From positions 1,936,001 through 2,000,000 of the forward strand of contig NZ_CP047050.1 of the NCBI RefSeq assembly GCF_009799805.1: a stretch of 64,000 bases of DNA. Reading direction: 5' to 3'. Of this stretch, positions 8,816 through 17,187 are shown in pieces. Position 1 is the first letter of the stretch, and each line of letters starts with the position of its first letter. The notes under the pieces are model-generated. The model had not been told where the DNA came from. It saw only the letters and a list, made by a program, of their open reading frames with translations, and ran no database searches. The stretch comes from Myroides phaeus. Its GTDB lineage: Bacteria > Bacteroidota > Bacteroidia > Flavobacteriales > Flavobacteriaceae. A program made the position numbers and the translations under genes.

Positions 8816-8877
8816 CAAAGTTATTTCCGTAAAATTTTTAGAGCTTTGAAGGCTCAAAATTTTATGGAATAACTTTG
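8816..8877 (+). terminator. Long imperfect hairpin ending the mob operon
   Basis: Arms 8816-8838 and 8856-8877 are complementary over ~22 bp with one small bulge (CAAAGTTATT...AAAATTTT / AAAATTTTAT...AATAACTTTG). No long T-run follows, so it may be a processing or boundary structure rather than a classical terminator. It lies just outside the last attC-like site and marks the backbone side of the cassette array. Confidence 0.55.
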
Positions 8878-8909
8878 TTGGAATAGGTTCACAATATTTT
8901 AAAAGATTT

Positions 8910-9043
8910 ACTAACGACGGTCAAGTATAAGCGTAGTGCGGGATTTCGGAGCGATTCATTGTCCACCTGCACCAAACTTTGATAGATGCCAAAATACTCA
9001 ATTTTAGCCACTCAGCCCGCATTACGCTTATACAATGTTGTAG
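8910..9043 (-). repeat. attC-like site 1 (distal end of array)
   Basis: Left core ACTAACG (8910-8916), arm GTATAAGCG / CGCTTATAC (8925-8933 / 9025-9033), bulge, arm TGCGGG / CCCGCA, right core GTTGTAG (9037-9043). The right core GTTGTAGG is the reverse complement of the left core of site 2 (CCTACAAC), across a 3.5-kb four-gene unit. This is the last attC before the mob module. Confidence 0.8.
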
Positions 9044-9079
9044 GTAGTGCTTTCTTTTTCGTCCGTGCGTTGGGGAAGA

Positions 9080-9137
9080 CACACTTATTGACAAGCTTAG
9101 GATTGTGCGGCTGATTCGAGCGGCTTGGCAATGTGTG
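9080..9137. repeat. Secondary palindrome inside the four-gene cassette
   Basis: CACAC + TTGACAAGC (9080-9096) pairs with GCTTGGCAA + GTGTG (9123-9137). It shares motifs (GTCCGTGCG, AGCGTTGGCTTTG) with 12310-12400 at the other end of the same cassette. It may be a relic of an older recombination site. Confidence 0.4.
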
Positions 9138-9206
9138 TGGCTGTCGAGCGTTGGCTTTGATATTAATGTCAATAGACATAATCCGAGGCTTTATTTTAGA
9201 CGTTTA

Positions 9207-10496
9207 TTAATCTTTGTTTCGGGATTTCAACTTTAAAGCAATTGAATGCCAAATCAAACCAACACCTAATAATGCAAGACCACCAATCCAAAAAGTGGGT
9301 TCAATCCAAAAGGCGAGAAACAGACATCCAAATAAGCCAAAAGCGGGAATCCAACGAGGATATAAGCGTAAGTCCGCAGGCATTCTCAGAGCCGCTAGAT
9401 TAGTAATAGCGTAATAAATCAATACTGTAAACGCACTGAATGACCAAGTAAAAACAACATCTCCGCTTAACACCAATACTCCAATTATACCTCCTGTCAC
9501 CCAAACAGCTACAGCGGGACTTTGAGTTTTGTGATTTATTTTGGACAATTTAGCAGGCAGGTCTTTTCTCCGTGCCATACTAAGAATTACACGCGACAAA
9601 CCAAGCAGTAAATTAAGCACTACTCCTAACATAGCAGTAATGGCAGCAATAGTGATTACAGAGCCAATAACAGGTACTGAAAGTGACTGAGCAACTAACA
9701 TCAATGGCGCTGCTTTTCCCTCAACGCTTAGACCAAATGCTTCCGCTCCCATAACATTTATCGCTGTAAGTGAAACGGCAAGGTAGAGTATTACAATAAT
9801 TACCATTGCAAGAATAATGGCTTTGGGAATTGTAGTACGTGGTTCGGAAACCTCTTCCCCGAGTGTTGCAATTCGCCCATATCCGGTATATGCGACAAAC
9901 ATTAAAGCTGACCCATAGAGAATTGATGTAATAGAGGTGTCTTTTACAGAGTCAACAATTGGTTGAACAGGAAAGCCCTTAACAAAGAAACTGACAATTA
10001 CGAGTGCAGCAAGTCCTAATAAGGTTGCAGAAACAATAATTATATTGGCCTGATTGCTTCGCCTAATACCACCGGAAACAAGTAATGTCATCACAAAAAG
10101 TAACAAAAGTCCGGCTCCTACAATGCCCACATTGTCAGCGTTTACACCAAAAGCATAAAATAGGTAGCCTACACACCCTAATACTGCGGTTGCAGCAGAC
10201 GCTGATTTTGCTATCAAAAACATCCATCCTGCAGCAAATCCAAAATAAGAGTTTAGAAAGCGGTTTCCATACTCATATGTGCCTCCACTCACCGAATGTG
10301 CAGCAGCAAGCTGTGCACTGCTTAAACCATTGAAAGCTGCAAGTACAGCAGCGATTACCACTGCGATAATAATGCCACTACCTGCTATCTGGGTAGCAAT
10401 GGCTATACTTACAAAAATGCCTGTCCCTACGATTGAACCCAAACCCATTAAAATGGCTCCTGGTGTTTTTAGTTCTCGTTTTAGTTCGTTTTCCAT
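9207..10496 (-). CDS. APC-family amino acid permease
   Basis: A 429-residue membrane protein with about 12 hydrophobic segments. It opens with the family signature ELKTPGAILMGLGSIVGTGIFVSI (glycine-rich first helix that binds the amino-acid backbone), and APC-like GLSSAQLAAAHSVSGGTYEYG follows. It is predicted to import or exchange an amino acid or amine; substrate unknown. It is the last gene of a minus-strand operon araC-cytochrome-doxX-permease within the most distal, largest cassette. It is not a known resistance gene. Confidence 0.85.
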   Translation of the reverse strand: MENELKRELKTPGAILMGLGSIVGTGIFVSIAIATQIAGSGIIIAVVIAAVLAAFNGLSSAQLAAAHSVSGGTYEYGNRFLNSYFGFAAGWMFLIAKSASAATAVLGCVGYLFYAFGVNADNVGIVGAGLLLLFVMTLLVSGGIRRSNQANIIIVSATLLGLAALVIVSFFVKGFPVQPIVDSVKDTSITSILYGSALMFVAYTGYGRIATLGEEVSEPRTTIPKAIILAMVIIVILYLAVSLTAINVMGAEAFGLSVEGKAAPLMLVAQSLSVPVIGSVITIAAITAMLGVVLNLLLGLSRVILSMARRKDLPAKLSKINHKTQSPAVAVWVTGGIIGVLVLSGDVVFTWSFSAFTVLIYYAITNLAALRMPADLRLYPRWIPAFGLFGCLFLAFWIEPTFWIGGLALLGVGLIWHSIALKLKSRNKD

Positions 10497-10498
10497 TT

Positions 10499-10927
10499 TT
10501 AATTATTATTTTGAAATGTCGAGTCAAGCGACCATTTTCCACCACCTTTAATTATCAAAAACAGACTTCCTAAAAGCATTGCCCAATCGGTGCGGCTACC
10601 GTGCATCATTACCCAAAATCCGTCATTGACTAAAATTTCTGATTTTGTAGTAGCAATGGCAACCAACATTATTACGAGTGTTGGAACACTTGCCAATCTT
10701 GTCAGCAAGCCAAGTAAAATCAACGCACCACAAACAATCTCAAACGTGCCGACAAAAGCACCGAGAAATTCCGGTGACGGAAGTCCGATTTTTTCAAATC
10801 GTCCCGCACCACGAATAGCAGGAAATAAGAATTTTTGAATGCCTTCCGAAAGGAAAACCGCACCGACCATTAAGCGAATAATGATGGTGGTTTTTGAATA
10901 GTCTGAACTAATTATTTTTTGAAACAT
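10499..10927 (-). CDS. DoxX-family membrane protein
   Basis: A 142-residue protein with four hydrophobic segments and the DoxX pattern (RLMVGAVFLSEGIQKFLFP near the N-terminus, then FEIVCGALILLGLLTRLAS). DoxX-like proteins are inner-membrane proteins tied to redox or thiol-stress functions. I start at MFQK (10927); the frame is open further upstream but that part overlaps the cytochrome gene. The gaps of 2 bp on each side imply one operon. The cytochrome-like lipoprotein upstream supports a redox theme. Confidence 0.85.
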   Translation of the reverse strand: MFQKIISSDYSKTTIIIRLMVGAVFLSEGIQKFLFPAIRGAGRFEKIGLPSPEFLGAFVGTFEIVCGALILLGLLTRLASVPTLVIMLVAIATTKSEILVNDGFWVMMHGSRTDWAMLLGSLFLIIKGGGKWSLDSTFQNNN

Positions 10928-10929
10928 AC

Positions 10930-11406
10930 TTATTTGCGAATTGGTGATTGTCTGTAAAGAGGTTTCTTTACTGTAAAATGCGGTACTTTTTCCGTTGCGT
11001 GGCAACTGATACAACTGTTGGTCAGCATTTGGAAATTTTTGTTGAATACGACTGTATCTCTTTTTTCAAGTGCCTTTTCCATTTCTGGAAGTGCTACGGT
11101 TAAGAAATGTTCTGCGGATTTTGCACGTTTAGGTCTTCGTTCCAAGCCGTTTTCAATCGCTTTTCGGATTTTTTCAATTTGATAGTCGGCATATTCCCAA
11201 TTTTCGTCTTGTCCTGTCCAATACAGTTCCTGATAGCGGTAGCCTGTTTCTACCATTGCCATATCAAAACCCCTAAATTGGTTTTCAATGCTTTTTAATT
11301 TTTCCTGTTCCGTTCCTTTTATCCATTTGCCTTGTACATTTTGCTCTTGATTGTTTCCACAAGACCAAAGCAGAAGCAAAGCGATAATTGATACTGACCA
11401 TTTCAT
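10930..11406 (-). CDS. Lipoprotein with one c-type heme motif
   Basis: A 158-residue protein. The N-terminus MKWSVSIIALLLLWSC is a lipoprotein signal with its lipobox Cys at residue 16. Near the C-terminus, CISCHATEK supplies a CxxCH heme-attachment site. The helical middle with a distal CxxCH resembles small cytochrome-c' like proteins. It is predicted to be periplasmic, membrane-anchored and redox-active. It is second in the operon after the AraC regulator and 2 bp before doxX. The exact electron partners are unknown. Confidence 0.8.
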   Translation of the reverse strand: MKWSVSIIALLLLWSCGNNQEQNVQGKWIKGTEQEKLKSIENQFRGFDMAMVETGYRYQELYWTGQDENWEYADYQIEKIRKAIENGLERRPKRAKSAEHFLTVALPEMEKALEKRDTVVFNKNFQMLTNSCISCHATEKVPHFTVKKPLYRQSPIRK

Positions 11407-11482
11407 ATTTCGTGGTTTTTAATGTCGTAAAACTATACAACACTTAACCAATAATATGGTCTATTTGAAAAATGTGTGGTAT

Positions 11483-12301
11483 TTAGTTGTTGTCGCTTCT
11501 AAAGCCCACTGGAGTTTGGTCAACGTGTCGTTTGAAGTATTTTGAAAAATGGGAATTGTCCTTGAAATCAAGTTTGTGAGCAATTTCGCTTACGGTAATG
11601 TCTGTGTAAAGCAAAAGCCTTTTTACTTCATTGATGATGTGTTCTGAAAGTATCTCGGCAGAAGATTGTCCTGTTTCTTTTCTGCAAATTGCATTTAGGT
11701 TTTGTGGTGTAGTGTTCAACAATTTGGCATAATGGCTTACTTTGTTTGTTAGTTCATCTTCTTTGCTCAAAAGGTCAATGAATTTTTGAAAGATTGTGCT
11801 GTTGCCGTTTTTAGAAATATTTGGCGTTGCTGATTCAAGAAATTTTGCCAAAAGTGCTTTTAACAGTCCGTCTATTATCGGTTGATTTGGTTTTTTCTTT
11901 TGTTGATATTCATTTAGTAAAATATTGAAAATGTCAATAGCAGTATTGTCTTTGGGAAAAAGACAGGTTTGTGCACTCAATTCTGAAATCAGGCGTTTGA
12001 TGTCGTTGTCCAAACAGTTATCAATAAAGGATTTTTTGATGATAAGTACAAAGCCTTGGGGTTCTGTTTTGATGTCCCAAAAATGAACCTGCTCTTTCCG
12101 GATAGTGAAAATTACAGGAGGTTTTATTTCATATTCTTTGGTGTCAATGGTGTGGGAACCTTTTCCTTTGGTCAGGTAAATTATTTCAAAATAACTGTTG
12201 TGTTTGTGTGGAGATGTTTTTCTGATATGCTGTCTGAACGGAGCAATTTTTAGTCCTTCGGTCTGTCTGGTTTTGTCTTTTATTTCGAGTTCTGTTTTCA
12301 T
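11483..12301 (-). CDS. AraC-family transcriptional regulator
   Basis: A 272-residue regulator with an N-terminal cupin-like sensing domain (SPHKHNSYFEIIYLTKGKGSH) and a C-terminal double helix-turn-helix (about 170-270; SAEILSEHIINEVKRLLLYT, VSEIAHKLDFKDNSHFSKYFK). The family binds small effectors and activates adjacent genes. It is transcribed first in the same direction as the cytochrome, doxX and permease genes, so it probably controls that operon. The 76-bp gap to the next gene may hold a second promoter. Confidence 0.9.
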   Translation of the reverse strand: MKTELEIKDKTRQTEGLKIAPFRQHIRKTSPHKHNSYFEIIYLTKGKGSHTIDTKEYEIKPPVIFTIRKEQVHFWDIKTEPQGFVLIIKKSFIDNCLDNDIKRLISELSAQTCLFPKDNTAIDIFNILLNEYQQKKKPNQPIIDGLLKALLAKFLESATPNISKNGNSTIFQKFIDLLSKEDELTNKVSHYAKLLNTTPQNLNAICRKETGQSSAEILSEHIINEVKRLLLYTDITVSEIAHKLDFKDNSHFSKYFKRHVDQTPVGFRSDNN

Positions 12302-12332
12302 TTATTGTATTGTCCGTCCGTGCGGTGGCAAA

Positions 12333-12396
12333 ATTAGGCTCTTTTGGTTTTTTCAGCGTTGGCTTTGTGTGTTGGCAAAAACCAAATGTGCCTAAT
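12333..12396. repeat. Palindrome at the 5' side of the four-gene cassette
   Basis: ATTAGGC + TTTGGTTTTT (12333-12352) pairs with AAAAACCAAA + GCCTAAT (12377-12396), with 3-nt bulges on both sides. It resembles the two-arm design of the attC-like sites but lacks the AAC/GTT cores. It could be an operator for the AraC regulator or an old att site. Confidence 0.45.
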
Positions 12397-12420
12397 GTGC
12401 GGCTGGTTTTTTGCATTACC

Positions 12421-12554
12421 TACAACGTTTTGCAGCTTGGCGATGTGGCGGACTTTCAGCACCAAACCATCACAAATATAAACAAAACTTTGGATAAACA
12501 GAGAACTTTCCAAAAAAGCCCAAAACCCGCCATATTGCCAAACTGCTGTTAGCT
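12421..12554 (-). repeat. attC-like site 2
   Basis: Left core TACAAC (12421-12426), inner arms TTGGC / GCCAA, bulge GATG opposite TATT, arm TGGCGG / CCGCCA, right core GTTAGC (12548-12553). The left core matches site 1's right core. The right core (GTTAGCTGAT) is the reverse complement of site 3's left core (ATCAGCTAAC). Confidence 0.85.
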
Positions 12555-12567
12555 GATGGTGTTGTTA

Positions 12568-13476
12568 TTAATCAATATGTTTGTTACTTTTACTTAAGTT
12601 ACATTCACTGCATAAAGTTTGTAAATTATTTAATTCGGTTAAACCTCCAAGTGAAAATGGAATTTTATGGTCAACGTGAAGTTTAGCTCCATCATTTGCG
12701 TTTTTTCCACAAGCTACACATTTAAAATTATCTTTTTTAAATACTTTGTATCGCATTCCTAATGGAATATTTCGTTTAGTTTTGTTTTCAATTACTTTTA
12801 GCGGTAAATTTTCTATTTCGTCATCGTTACCTGTAAAAATGTAATCTAATTTATTATAAGTTGGCAATATTTCAAGTTGATAACCTTTATTGCCTTGAAA
12901 ATGTCCTTTCAAAATTGAAACCACAATAAAATCATTCAAAAATTTTTCTAATGATGTGTTTACAAGTTGCTTTTTGGTTGGGTCAAATATTCCTAAAATA
13001 ATATCGTTATTGTCTGTTACGTCAAATCCAAGTTTTTTAAGTTGTTCGCAAAATACGATTTGTTTTTGTCTTCTATGAGCTTGAGCTAATTTTTCACTAC
13101 CTTTATATTGTTCGGAAAATTTTATTTTTTGAGTTAGATAAATTACGTTATCACTTTCTTTTTCTGTTGTTAAGTTTACAGAGAAAGTCATTCCTTCTTT
13201 TCCATTAATTTTCGTGTAGCAAAATAAGCGATAAAAATTACTCGTGTTTTCGTAAAGTTGTAATGAAACTTGTAAATTCCCATCTAAAATAGGAAAAGTG
13301 TATTCGTGTTCGTTTTGTAAGCTTTCAAATCCATCTTGATTATATTGTATTTTATCTTTTACACCTTTTGTTCCTTTTAGAATAAATTTTCCAATAGTAA
13401 TTTCGTTCGGAAGTTTTGTTTTTCTTAAAATTTCGGCAAATATTTCAGCGTCTTTATGTCTGTCGTTTTTCGTCAT
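12568..13476 (-). CDS. HNH endonuclease domain protein
   Basis: A 302-residue protein. The C-terminal ~60 residues are an HNH nuclease: CVACGKN (first Cys pair), LHVDHKIPFSLGGL (catalytic His-Asp-His), NNLQTLCSECNLSKSNK (Asn and second Cys pair). The N-terminal ~230 residues match no domain I recognise and may give DNA or substrate specificity. It is a single-gene cassette in canonical orientation between sites 2 and 3. A restriction or defence role is plausible but is inferred only from the nuclease domain and the mobile context. Confidence 0.85.
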   Translation of the reverse strand: MTKNDRHKDAEIFAEILRKTKLPNEITIGKFILKGTKGVKDKIQYNQDGFESLQNEHEYTFPILDGNLQVSLQLYENTSNFYRLFCYTKINGKEGMTFSVNLTTEKESDNVIYLTQKIKFSEQYKGSEKLAQAHRRQKQIVFCEQLKKLGFDVTDNNDIILGIFDPTKKQLVNTSLEKFLNDFIVVSILKGHFQGNKGYQLEILPTYNKLDYIFTGNDDEIENLPLKVIENKTKRNIPLGMRYKVFKKDNFKCVACGKNANDGAKLHVDHKIPFSLGGLTELNNLQTLCSECNLSKSNKHID

Positions 13477-13507
13477 TTTTCTTTTTTACGTTCTGTTCAA
13501 ATACACT

Positions 13508-13649
13508 ATCAGCTAACGTTTCGCAGCTACAAGAAGTTGTGTACTTCATTCACTGTCAATTACAAATATAGACAAAACTTTGATTCAACAATTACAAATT
13601 CTTACAAATCCCAAGCCTAGCAATTTCTTGTAACTGCTGTTACCTATAG
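13508..13649 (-). repeat. attC-like site 3
   Basis: Left core ATCAGCTAAC (13508-13517), arms CAG + CTACAAGAA opposite TTCTTGTAA + CTG, right core GTTACCTATAG (13639-13649). Inner pairing is weaker than in other sites. The right core is the reverse complement of site 4's left core TATAGGTAAC. Confidence 0.75.
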
Positions 13650-13651
13650 TT

Positions 13652-14221
13652 CTAATTATCAAATAAACCAGTCACACCTTTATATCCTAAATAACCAAAA
13701 AGTAAAATCCAAGTTATTGATACTATTGGCCAAAACTCAATTTCCTTTTCTCCATTTGAAACTTTTACCCAATATTCTAACCATTTGAAAATGCCAAATA
13801 TTGATGCTCCAATAAACGTCAAACCAAAATATAGACCGCAACCAAATTGAGCTCCTTTTTTTGAATTATCATATACCTTATACATTGTGTCTAAAACAGA
13901 TGATTTGAAATTTTTAAAATCTGTTTTAGAATATTGTTCAGCTTTTCTTTCTGCTTCTTTTTTATGTTTTTGGTAAGTTGTATATTTTTCTGAATGAGGT
14001 GATTCCGAAAAATCTGATTTATTTAAGTTATCATAATTTTTACGTTTTGTTTCGTCAGATAATATTTCATATGCCTCTGAAATTTCAATAAATTTTTCAT
14101 GACTATTAGATAACGTAGAAACATCTGGATGATACTTAAATGCAAGCTTTTTATATGCTTTCTTAATTTCATCAATGGAAGCTGTTTTGCTTACTCCTAT
14201 AATTTTATAATAATCTTTCAT
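13652..14221 (-). CDS. DnaJ-domain membrane protein
   Basis: A 189-residue protein with an N-terminal J domain (1-65; [11 protein letters not shown]..., HPD motif in FKYHPDVST), a charged linker, then two hydrophobic segments near the C-terminus ([20 protein letters not shown] and [18 protein letters not shown]). It is predicted to recruit DnaK to the membrane or to a partner protein. The start overlaps the stop of the upstream gene (ATGA), so the pair is co-translated. It is an unusual cargo for an otherwise resistance-rich array. Confidence 0.85.
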   Translation of the reverse strand: MKDYYKIIGVSKTASIDEIKKAYKKLAFKYHPDVSTLSNSHEKFIEISEAYEILSDETKRKNYDNLNKSDFSESPHSEKYTTYQKHKKEAERKAEQYSKTDFKNFKSSVLDTMYKVYDNSKKGAQFGCGLYFGLTFIGASIFGIFKWLEYWVKVSNGEKEIEFWPIVSITWILLFGYLGYKGVTGLFDN

Positions 14222-14508
14222 TTATCTTCTGAAATTAATCTTTCCACTTCATTAATATTTTCTGAAAAGAAAAAACCAGCTCTAATTTTATCTTTTGCTA
14301 TTATTACGGAAACATCTACATCAAATTTTTTAAATGGTTCAATTGCTTTATCAGCATCAAGAGTTGCAATATAAATTTCTTTAAATTTCTTTTTTGCGTC
14401 ATCGTCAGAAGGATAAATCACTAACTCATCAATAGTTTTTCCTTTGACTTTTTTGCCAATCAAATAAGATTTCTCTTCAATTAATTTTAGTGCTTTGTTA
14501 TATTCCAT
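14218..14508 (-). CDS. Small hypothetical protein coupled to DnaJ-domain gene
   Basis: A 96-residue acidic, soluble protein, Lys/Glu/Asp-rich, with no recognised motif. Its stop overlaps the dnaJ-like start by 4 nt. Together they fill cassette 14534-13517. A two-gene coupled cassette with a small first protein recalls toxin-antitoxin or effector-partner pairs, but nothing in the sequence shows toxicity. Confidence 0.7.
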   Translation of the reverse strand: MEYNKALKLIEEKSYLIGKKVKGKTIDELVIYPSDDDAKKKFKEIYIATLDADKAIEPFKKFDVDVSVIIAKDKIRAGFFFSENINEVERLISEDK

Positions 14509-14524
14509 ATTTTGTTAAAAGAAT

Positions 14525-14662
14525 TATAGGTAACGTGCCGCGTATTGGCGATGGGCGGGATTTTTAGCACTGAACTTTAATCGAAGAACAGAAGTTGAAT
14601 TTTGCACTTCCGTTGATACGAAGCCGTTCAGCCCGCCTATTGCCAATACGATGTTGTACGAC
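14525..14662 (-). repeat. attC-like site 4
   Basis: Left core TATAGGTAAC (14525-14534), arm CGTATTGGC / GCCAATACG, bulge GATG / TATT, arm GGCGGG / CCCGCC, right core GTTGTACGAC (14653-14662). The right core is the exact reverse complement of site 5's left core GTCGTACAAC. Confidence 0.9.
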
Positions 14663-14666
14663 GTAG

Positions 14667-15530
14667 TTATGTTTTGGGTTTTAGTCCAGCTAAATATTTT
14701 CGTATGTCATTTTCTAATTTATCCGGGTATTTGTACTCTAATTTTTTTGACAATTCAGTTCCTATTTCTGAAACTAAATCAGTCATTGAAAATAGAGCAG
14801 TCCAATTTTCCTTTATATCGCTCCCTGAAAATGTTTGTTCTGTTTTAGCCCACATTTCCTGGTTAAGATACTTTTTGAAAAGCCGTCCATATTTATTGGT
14901 CGTTATGTTCCAATTGTGTTCACTTGCAATGTGCCATTCAATTAAAGGAATTAAATATTCTGTGCGAATAACGGTTTCCGACATAAATTTCGCATAGAAT
15001 ATTTCATCTCTCACAAGACACTTTGCCACGTAAGTTGTGTCCCACCAAAAATCGTTTATTAGATTTTGAAACTCTTTTTCAGACGGTTTTTTGATAATGG
15101 AAATTTGATAAGTTGGTTTCAGCATTTGCTTTGTAATACCATCTTTATCAATTAAAATTTTATAACCAATATCCCAATCTTCTGGTAATTCTTTCTCTTG
15201 CGTTTCCTTTATAAATTTTGATTTGCTGTAAAGTTTAAAATCTACTTTCACACCGTCTTCATAAAGTAGCATTTTCATTGCGTGTTTATGGTTAAAACAA
15301 CTTTCGTCTTCTTCAATCATAGCAATTGGATTTCCGAATTTAAGCGTCCAGCTTTTGTCTGAAATGTAATTTGTATTATCCTCAAAAACAAATTCAATGT
15401 CTAAATCACTAAATTCGTCAACAAGTGCTAAAGGATTTACAAGTGAACTTGTCAGAAGAAGAACTCTTACATCTTCGTTTTTCTCCGACCATTCTATAAT
15501 TGTTCTTAACTTTTCTTCTCTGACTTTCAT
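14667..15530 (-). CDS. aadS: Aminoglycoside 6-adenylyltransferase AadS
   Basis: A 287-residue protein that I recognise as AadS, the streptomycin 6-adenylyltransferase of Bacteroidota. The nucleotidyltransferase fold shows LLLTSSLVNPLALVDEFSDLDIEF (G/S motif followed by the DxD metal ligands, about 24-47) and a second acidic strand VKVDFKLYSK. It transfers AMP from ATP to the 6-hydroxyl of streptomycin in the cytoplasm. It is a full-length single-gene cassette in canonical orientation, with its stop 5 bp from the attC core. Confidence 0.9.
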   Translation of the reverse strand: MKVREEKLRTIIEWSEKNEDVRVLLLTSSLVNPLALVDEFSDLDIEFVFEDNTNYISDKSWTLKFGNPIAMIEEDESCFNHKHAMKMLLYEDGVKVDFKLYSKSKFIKETQEKELPEDWDIGYKILIDKDGITKQMLKPTYQISIIKKPSEKEFQNLINDFWWDTTYVAKCLVRDEIFYAKFMSETVIRTEYLIPLIEWHIASEHNWNITTNKYGRLFKKYLNQEMWAKTEQTFSGSDIKENWTALFSMTDLVSEIGTELSKKLEYKYPDKLENDIRKYLAGLKPKT

Positions 15531-15552
15531 TTTGTTTGGTTCGGTTTTACTA

Positions 15553-15753
15553 TGTCGTACAACGGGAAACGCATTGGCGAAGTGGCGGATAAATTGGACA
15601 AAAAGTTCAATTTAGCGAGAACGTAGCCGATGTGTTTCCACAGAGCTAACTTACAAATAAAAAGCGAATGTGGAACACATTCGGCGGAATAAAATGCAGA
15701 AACTTTCAATTTAGCACTTAACCTGCCATTTTGCCAATGCGATGTTATGTGAA
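15553..15753 (-). repeat. attC-like site 5 (ere(D) cassette)
   Basis: Left core GTCGTACAAC (15553-15562), arm CGCATTGGC / GCCAATGCG, bulge GAAG / TTTT, arm TGGCGG opposite TGCCA, and an extended interior with a further inverted repeat (AGCCGATGTGTTTCCAC / GTGGAACACATTCGGC). Right core GTTATGTGAA (15744-15753). It is clearly homologous to sites 6 and 12 along most of its 200 bp, although the genes it accompanies are unrelated. Confidence 0.9.
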
Positions 15754-15764
15754 GGAATTTTTAG

Positions 15765-15772
15765 TATCTTTG
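15765..15772 (+). promoter_or_regulatory. Bacteroidota -7 promoter element for ere(D)
   Basis: TATCTTTG fits TAnnTTTG. It lies 22 bp upstream of the MYFSKPW mini-ORF. The same octamer precedes catB (17399, 23056), so the inverted cassettes carry their own promoters. Confidence 0.6.
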
Positions 15773-15793
15773 TATTCAAATAATTCACATTTT

Positions 15794-15817
15794 ATGTATT
15801 TCAGCAAGCCTTGGTAA
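15794..15817 (+). CDS. Leader mini-ORF MYFSKPW upstream of ere(D)
   Basis: ATG to TAA encodes seven residues, MYFSKPW. The erm(F) leader in another cassette encodes MYFSRPWTSI, so six of the first seven residues are shared by two unrelated macrolide-resistance genes. Short peptides with a conserved stall motif upstream of erm genes sense macrolide-bound ribosomes. The stop codon lies at the start of a long hairpin that ends just before the ere(D) start. Confidence 0.65.
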   Translation: MYFSKPW

Positions 15818-15889
15818 TTAAAAATTAAAGTAAATTATTAAATCGTCTTTTTGAGACGGTTGCTATTTGGTACGTTAATTTTTAATTTA
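15816..15889 (+). promoter_or_regulatory. ere(D): Attenuator-like hairpin in ere(D) leader
   Basis: AATTAAAAATTAA (15816-15828) pairs with TTAATTTTTAATT (15877-15889) and encloses a smaller hairpin CGTCT / AGACG. The left arm overlaps the leader stop codon and the right arm ends 13 nt before the ere(D) ATG. A stalled ribosome on the leader would disrupt the outer stem and expose the ere(D) start region. The geometry is seen in sequence; the mechanism is inferred. Confidence 0.6.
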
Positions 15890-15902
15890 AAATAAGGTAA
15901 TA

Positions 15903-17129
15903 ATGAAAAATATAAAACCCTTAACTTTTCCGTTTAATTCGGAAAATAATACATCCATAAAACAAAGTCTTTTTCGATTTCGAGAATATTTTGATTCTTC
16001 TACAATTGTTGGTTTAGGCGAAAACGCACATTTCATAAAAGAGTTTTTTACATTCAGGCATCAAGTTATTGAGTTTTTAGTAACTGAATGTGATTTTGAC
16101 ACCTTGGCATTTGAGTTTGGTTTTTCTGAAGGATTAGAAGTTGATAAGTGGATAAAATCACAAATTCCATTCGACGATTTGGATAAGTTACTGTCACACT
16201 TTTATTATCCAAATGAGTTTAAAGATACTTTGCTATGGCTTCGTCGGTATAATCAAGACAATAATAATCAAATTACCTTTTTAGGTGTGGATATTCCTAA
16301 AAATGGAGGTTCTTATTTTCCAAACTTTCGTATTGTATCTGATTATTTGCAAAGACTTTCAATCGTTTCTTCTGATGTCTTACAGAAGATTTTAAATCTT
16401 GCTGAGAAATTTGATTTCTATTCGACTTCTCAGCTTGCGTTAAATTTATCGCTTTTTGATGAAGCTGAACATAATGAATTAAAAGCATTGCTATTAAAAG
16501 TTTACATTCGTTTGATTACTCTTCAACCAAAATTAGAAAGTTTAGAATTTCAATCGATAGTTCATCAAGTTAAAGGCTTGATTTATATGAATTATAATGC
16601 TGATGCTATGGAAAGTTTCATTACTGAAAGGGGAATTGAAGGAGATATGGGAGCAAAAGACCAGTATATGGCAGAAAGCATTGATTGGTTTTTGAAAAAT
16701 TCACTTGGTAAAAAGATTATTTTGGTTGCCCACAATGCTCACATTCAAAAAACTCCGGTAGATTTTGATGGATTTATTAGTTGTTATCCAATGGGGCAAA
16801 GACTTTCGATGACTTTTGGAGAAAAATATAAAGCATTTGCAATAACTAATCTACGTGGAGAAACTGCGGCATTGTATCCTGATAATGATTATCAATTTGG
16901 CTTTAGGGTTGATAAATTTCCACTTGATTTTCCAGAGTCGGATTCTGTTGAATTTATTATGCAAGAATTTGGAGGAAAAGAATGCTGTTTACTAATGAAC
17001 AGAAGTACGGAATTAAAAAATTGTAATAAGATTCGATTTGATTCGATGTGCCTAAAAACTGAAATAGAAGAAGCTTTTGACGGAATTTTTCTAATAGAAA
17101 AATCAACTGTTTCAGAAGTAGTGGATTGA
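15903..17129 (+). CDS. ere(D): Erythromycin esterase Ere(D)
   Basis: A 408-residue protein that I recognise as Ere(D), known from Riemerella and relatives. Ere-family features are VGLGENAHFIKEFFTFRHQ (active-site His/Glu region, about 37-55), AFEFGFSEG, and VAHNAHIQK. It opens the macrolactone ring of 14-membered macrolides by hydrolysis in the cytoplasm. It is inverted relative to canonical cassette orientation and has its own promoter and a leader mini-ORF. The family does not need a metal. Confidence 0.9.
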   Translation: MKNIKPLTFPFNSENNTSIKQSLFRFREYFDSSTIVGLGENAHFIKEFFTFRHQVIEFLVTECDFDTLAFEFGFSEGLEVDKWIKSQIPFDDLDKLLSHFYYPNEFKDTLLWLRRYNQDNNNQITFLGVDIPKNGGSYFPNFRIVSDYLQRLSIVSSDVLQKILNLAEKFDFYSTSQLALNLSLFDEAEHNELKALLLKVYIRLITLQPKLESLEFQSIVHQVKGLIYMNYNADAMESFITERGIEGDMGAKDQYMAESIDWFLKNSLGKKIILVAHNAHIQKTPVDFDGFISCYPMGQRLSMTFGEKYKAFAITNLRGETAALYPDNDYQFGFRVDKFPLDFPESDSVEFIMQEFGGKECCLLMNRSTELKNCNKIRFDSMCLKTEIEEAFDGIFLIEKSTVSEVVD

Positions 17130-17187
17130 GAATTTATAAATTTAATTTCGAAACGGCACTTTCTTTTTGGAGGTGCCGTTTTATTCT

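Noticed and set aside
9214..9414. Plus-strand ORFs within the APC permease, DoxX and cytochrome genes (also 10085, 10279, 10590, 11107)
   Set aside because: They overlap well-supported minus-strand genes and have no family features; they are frame shadows.
12186..12552. Short ORFs around the AraC start and attC site 2
   Set aside because: They run through palindromes and a regulator gene on the other strand; no coding signs.
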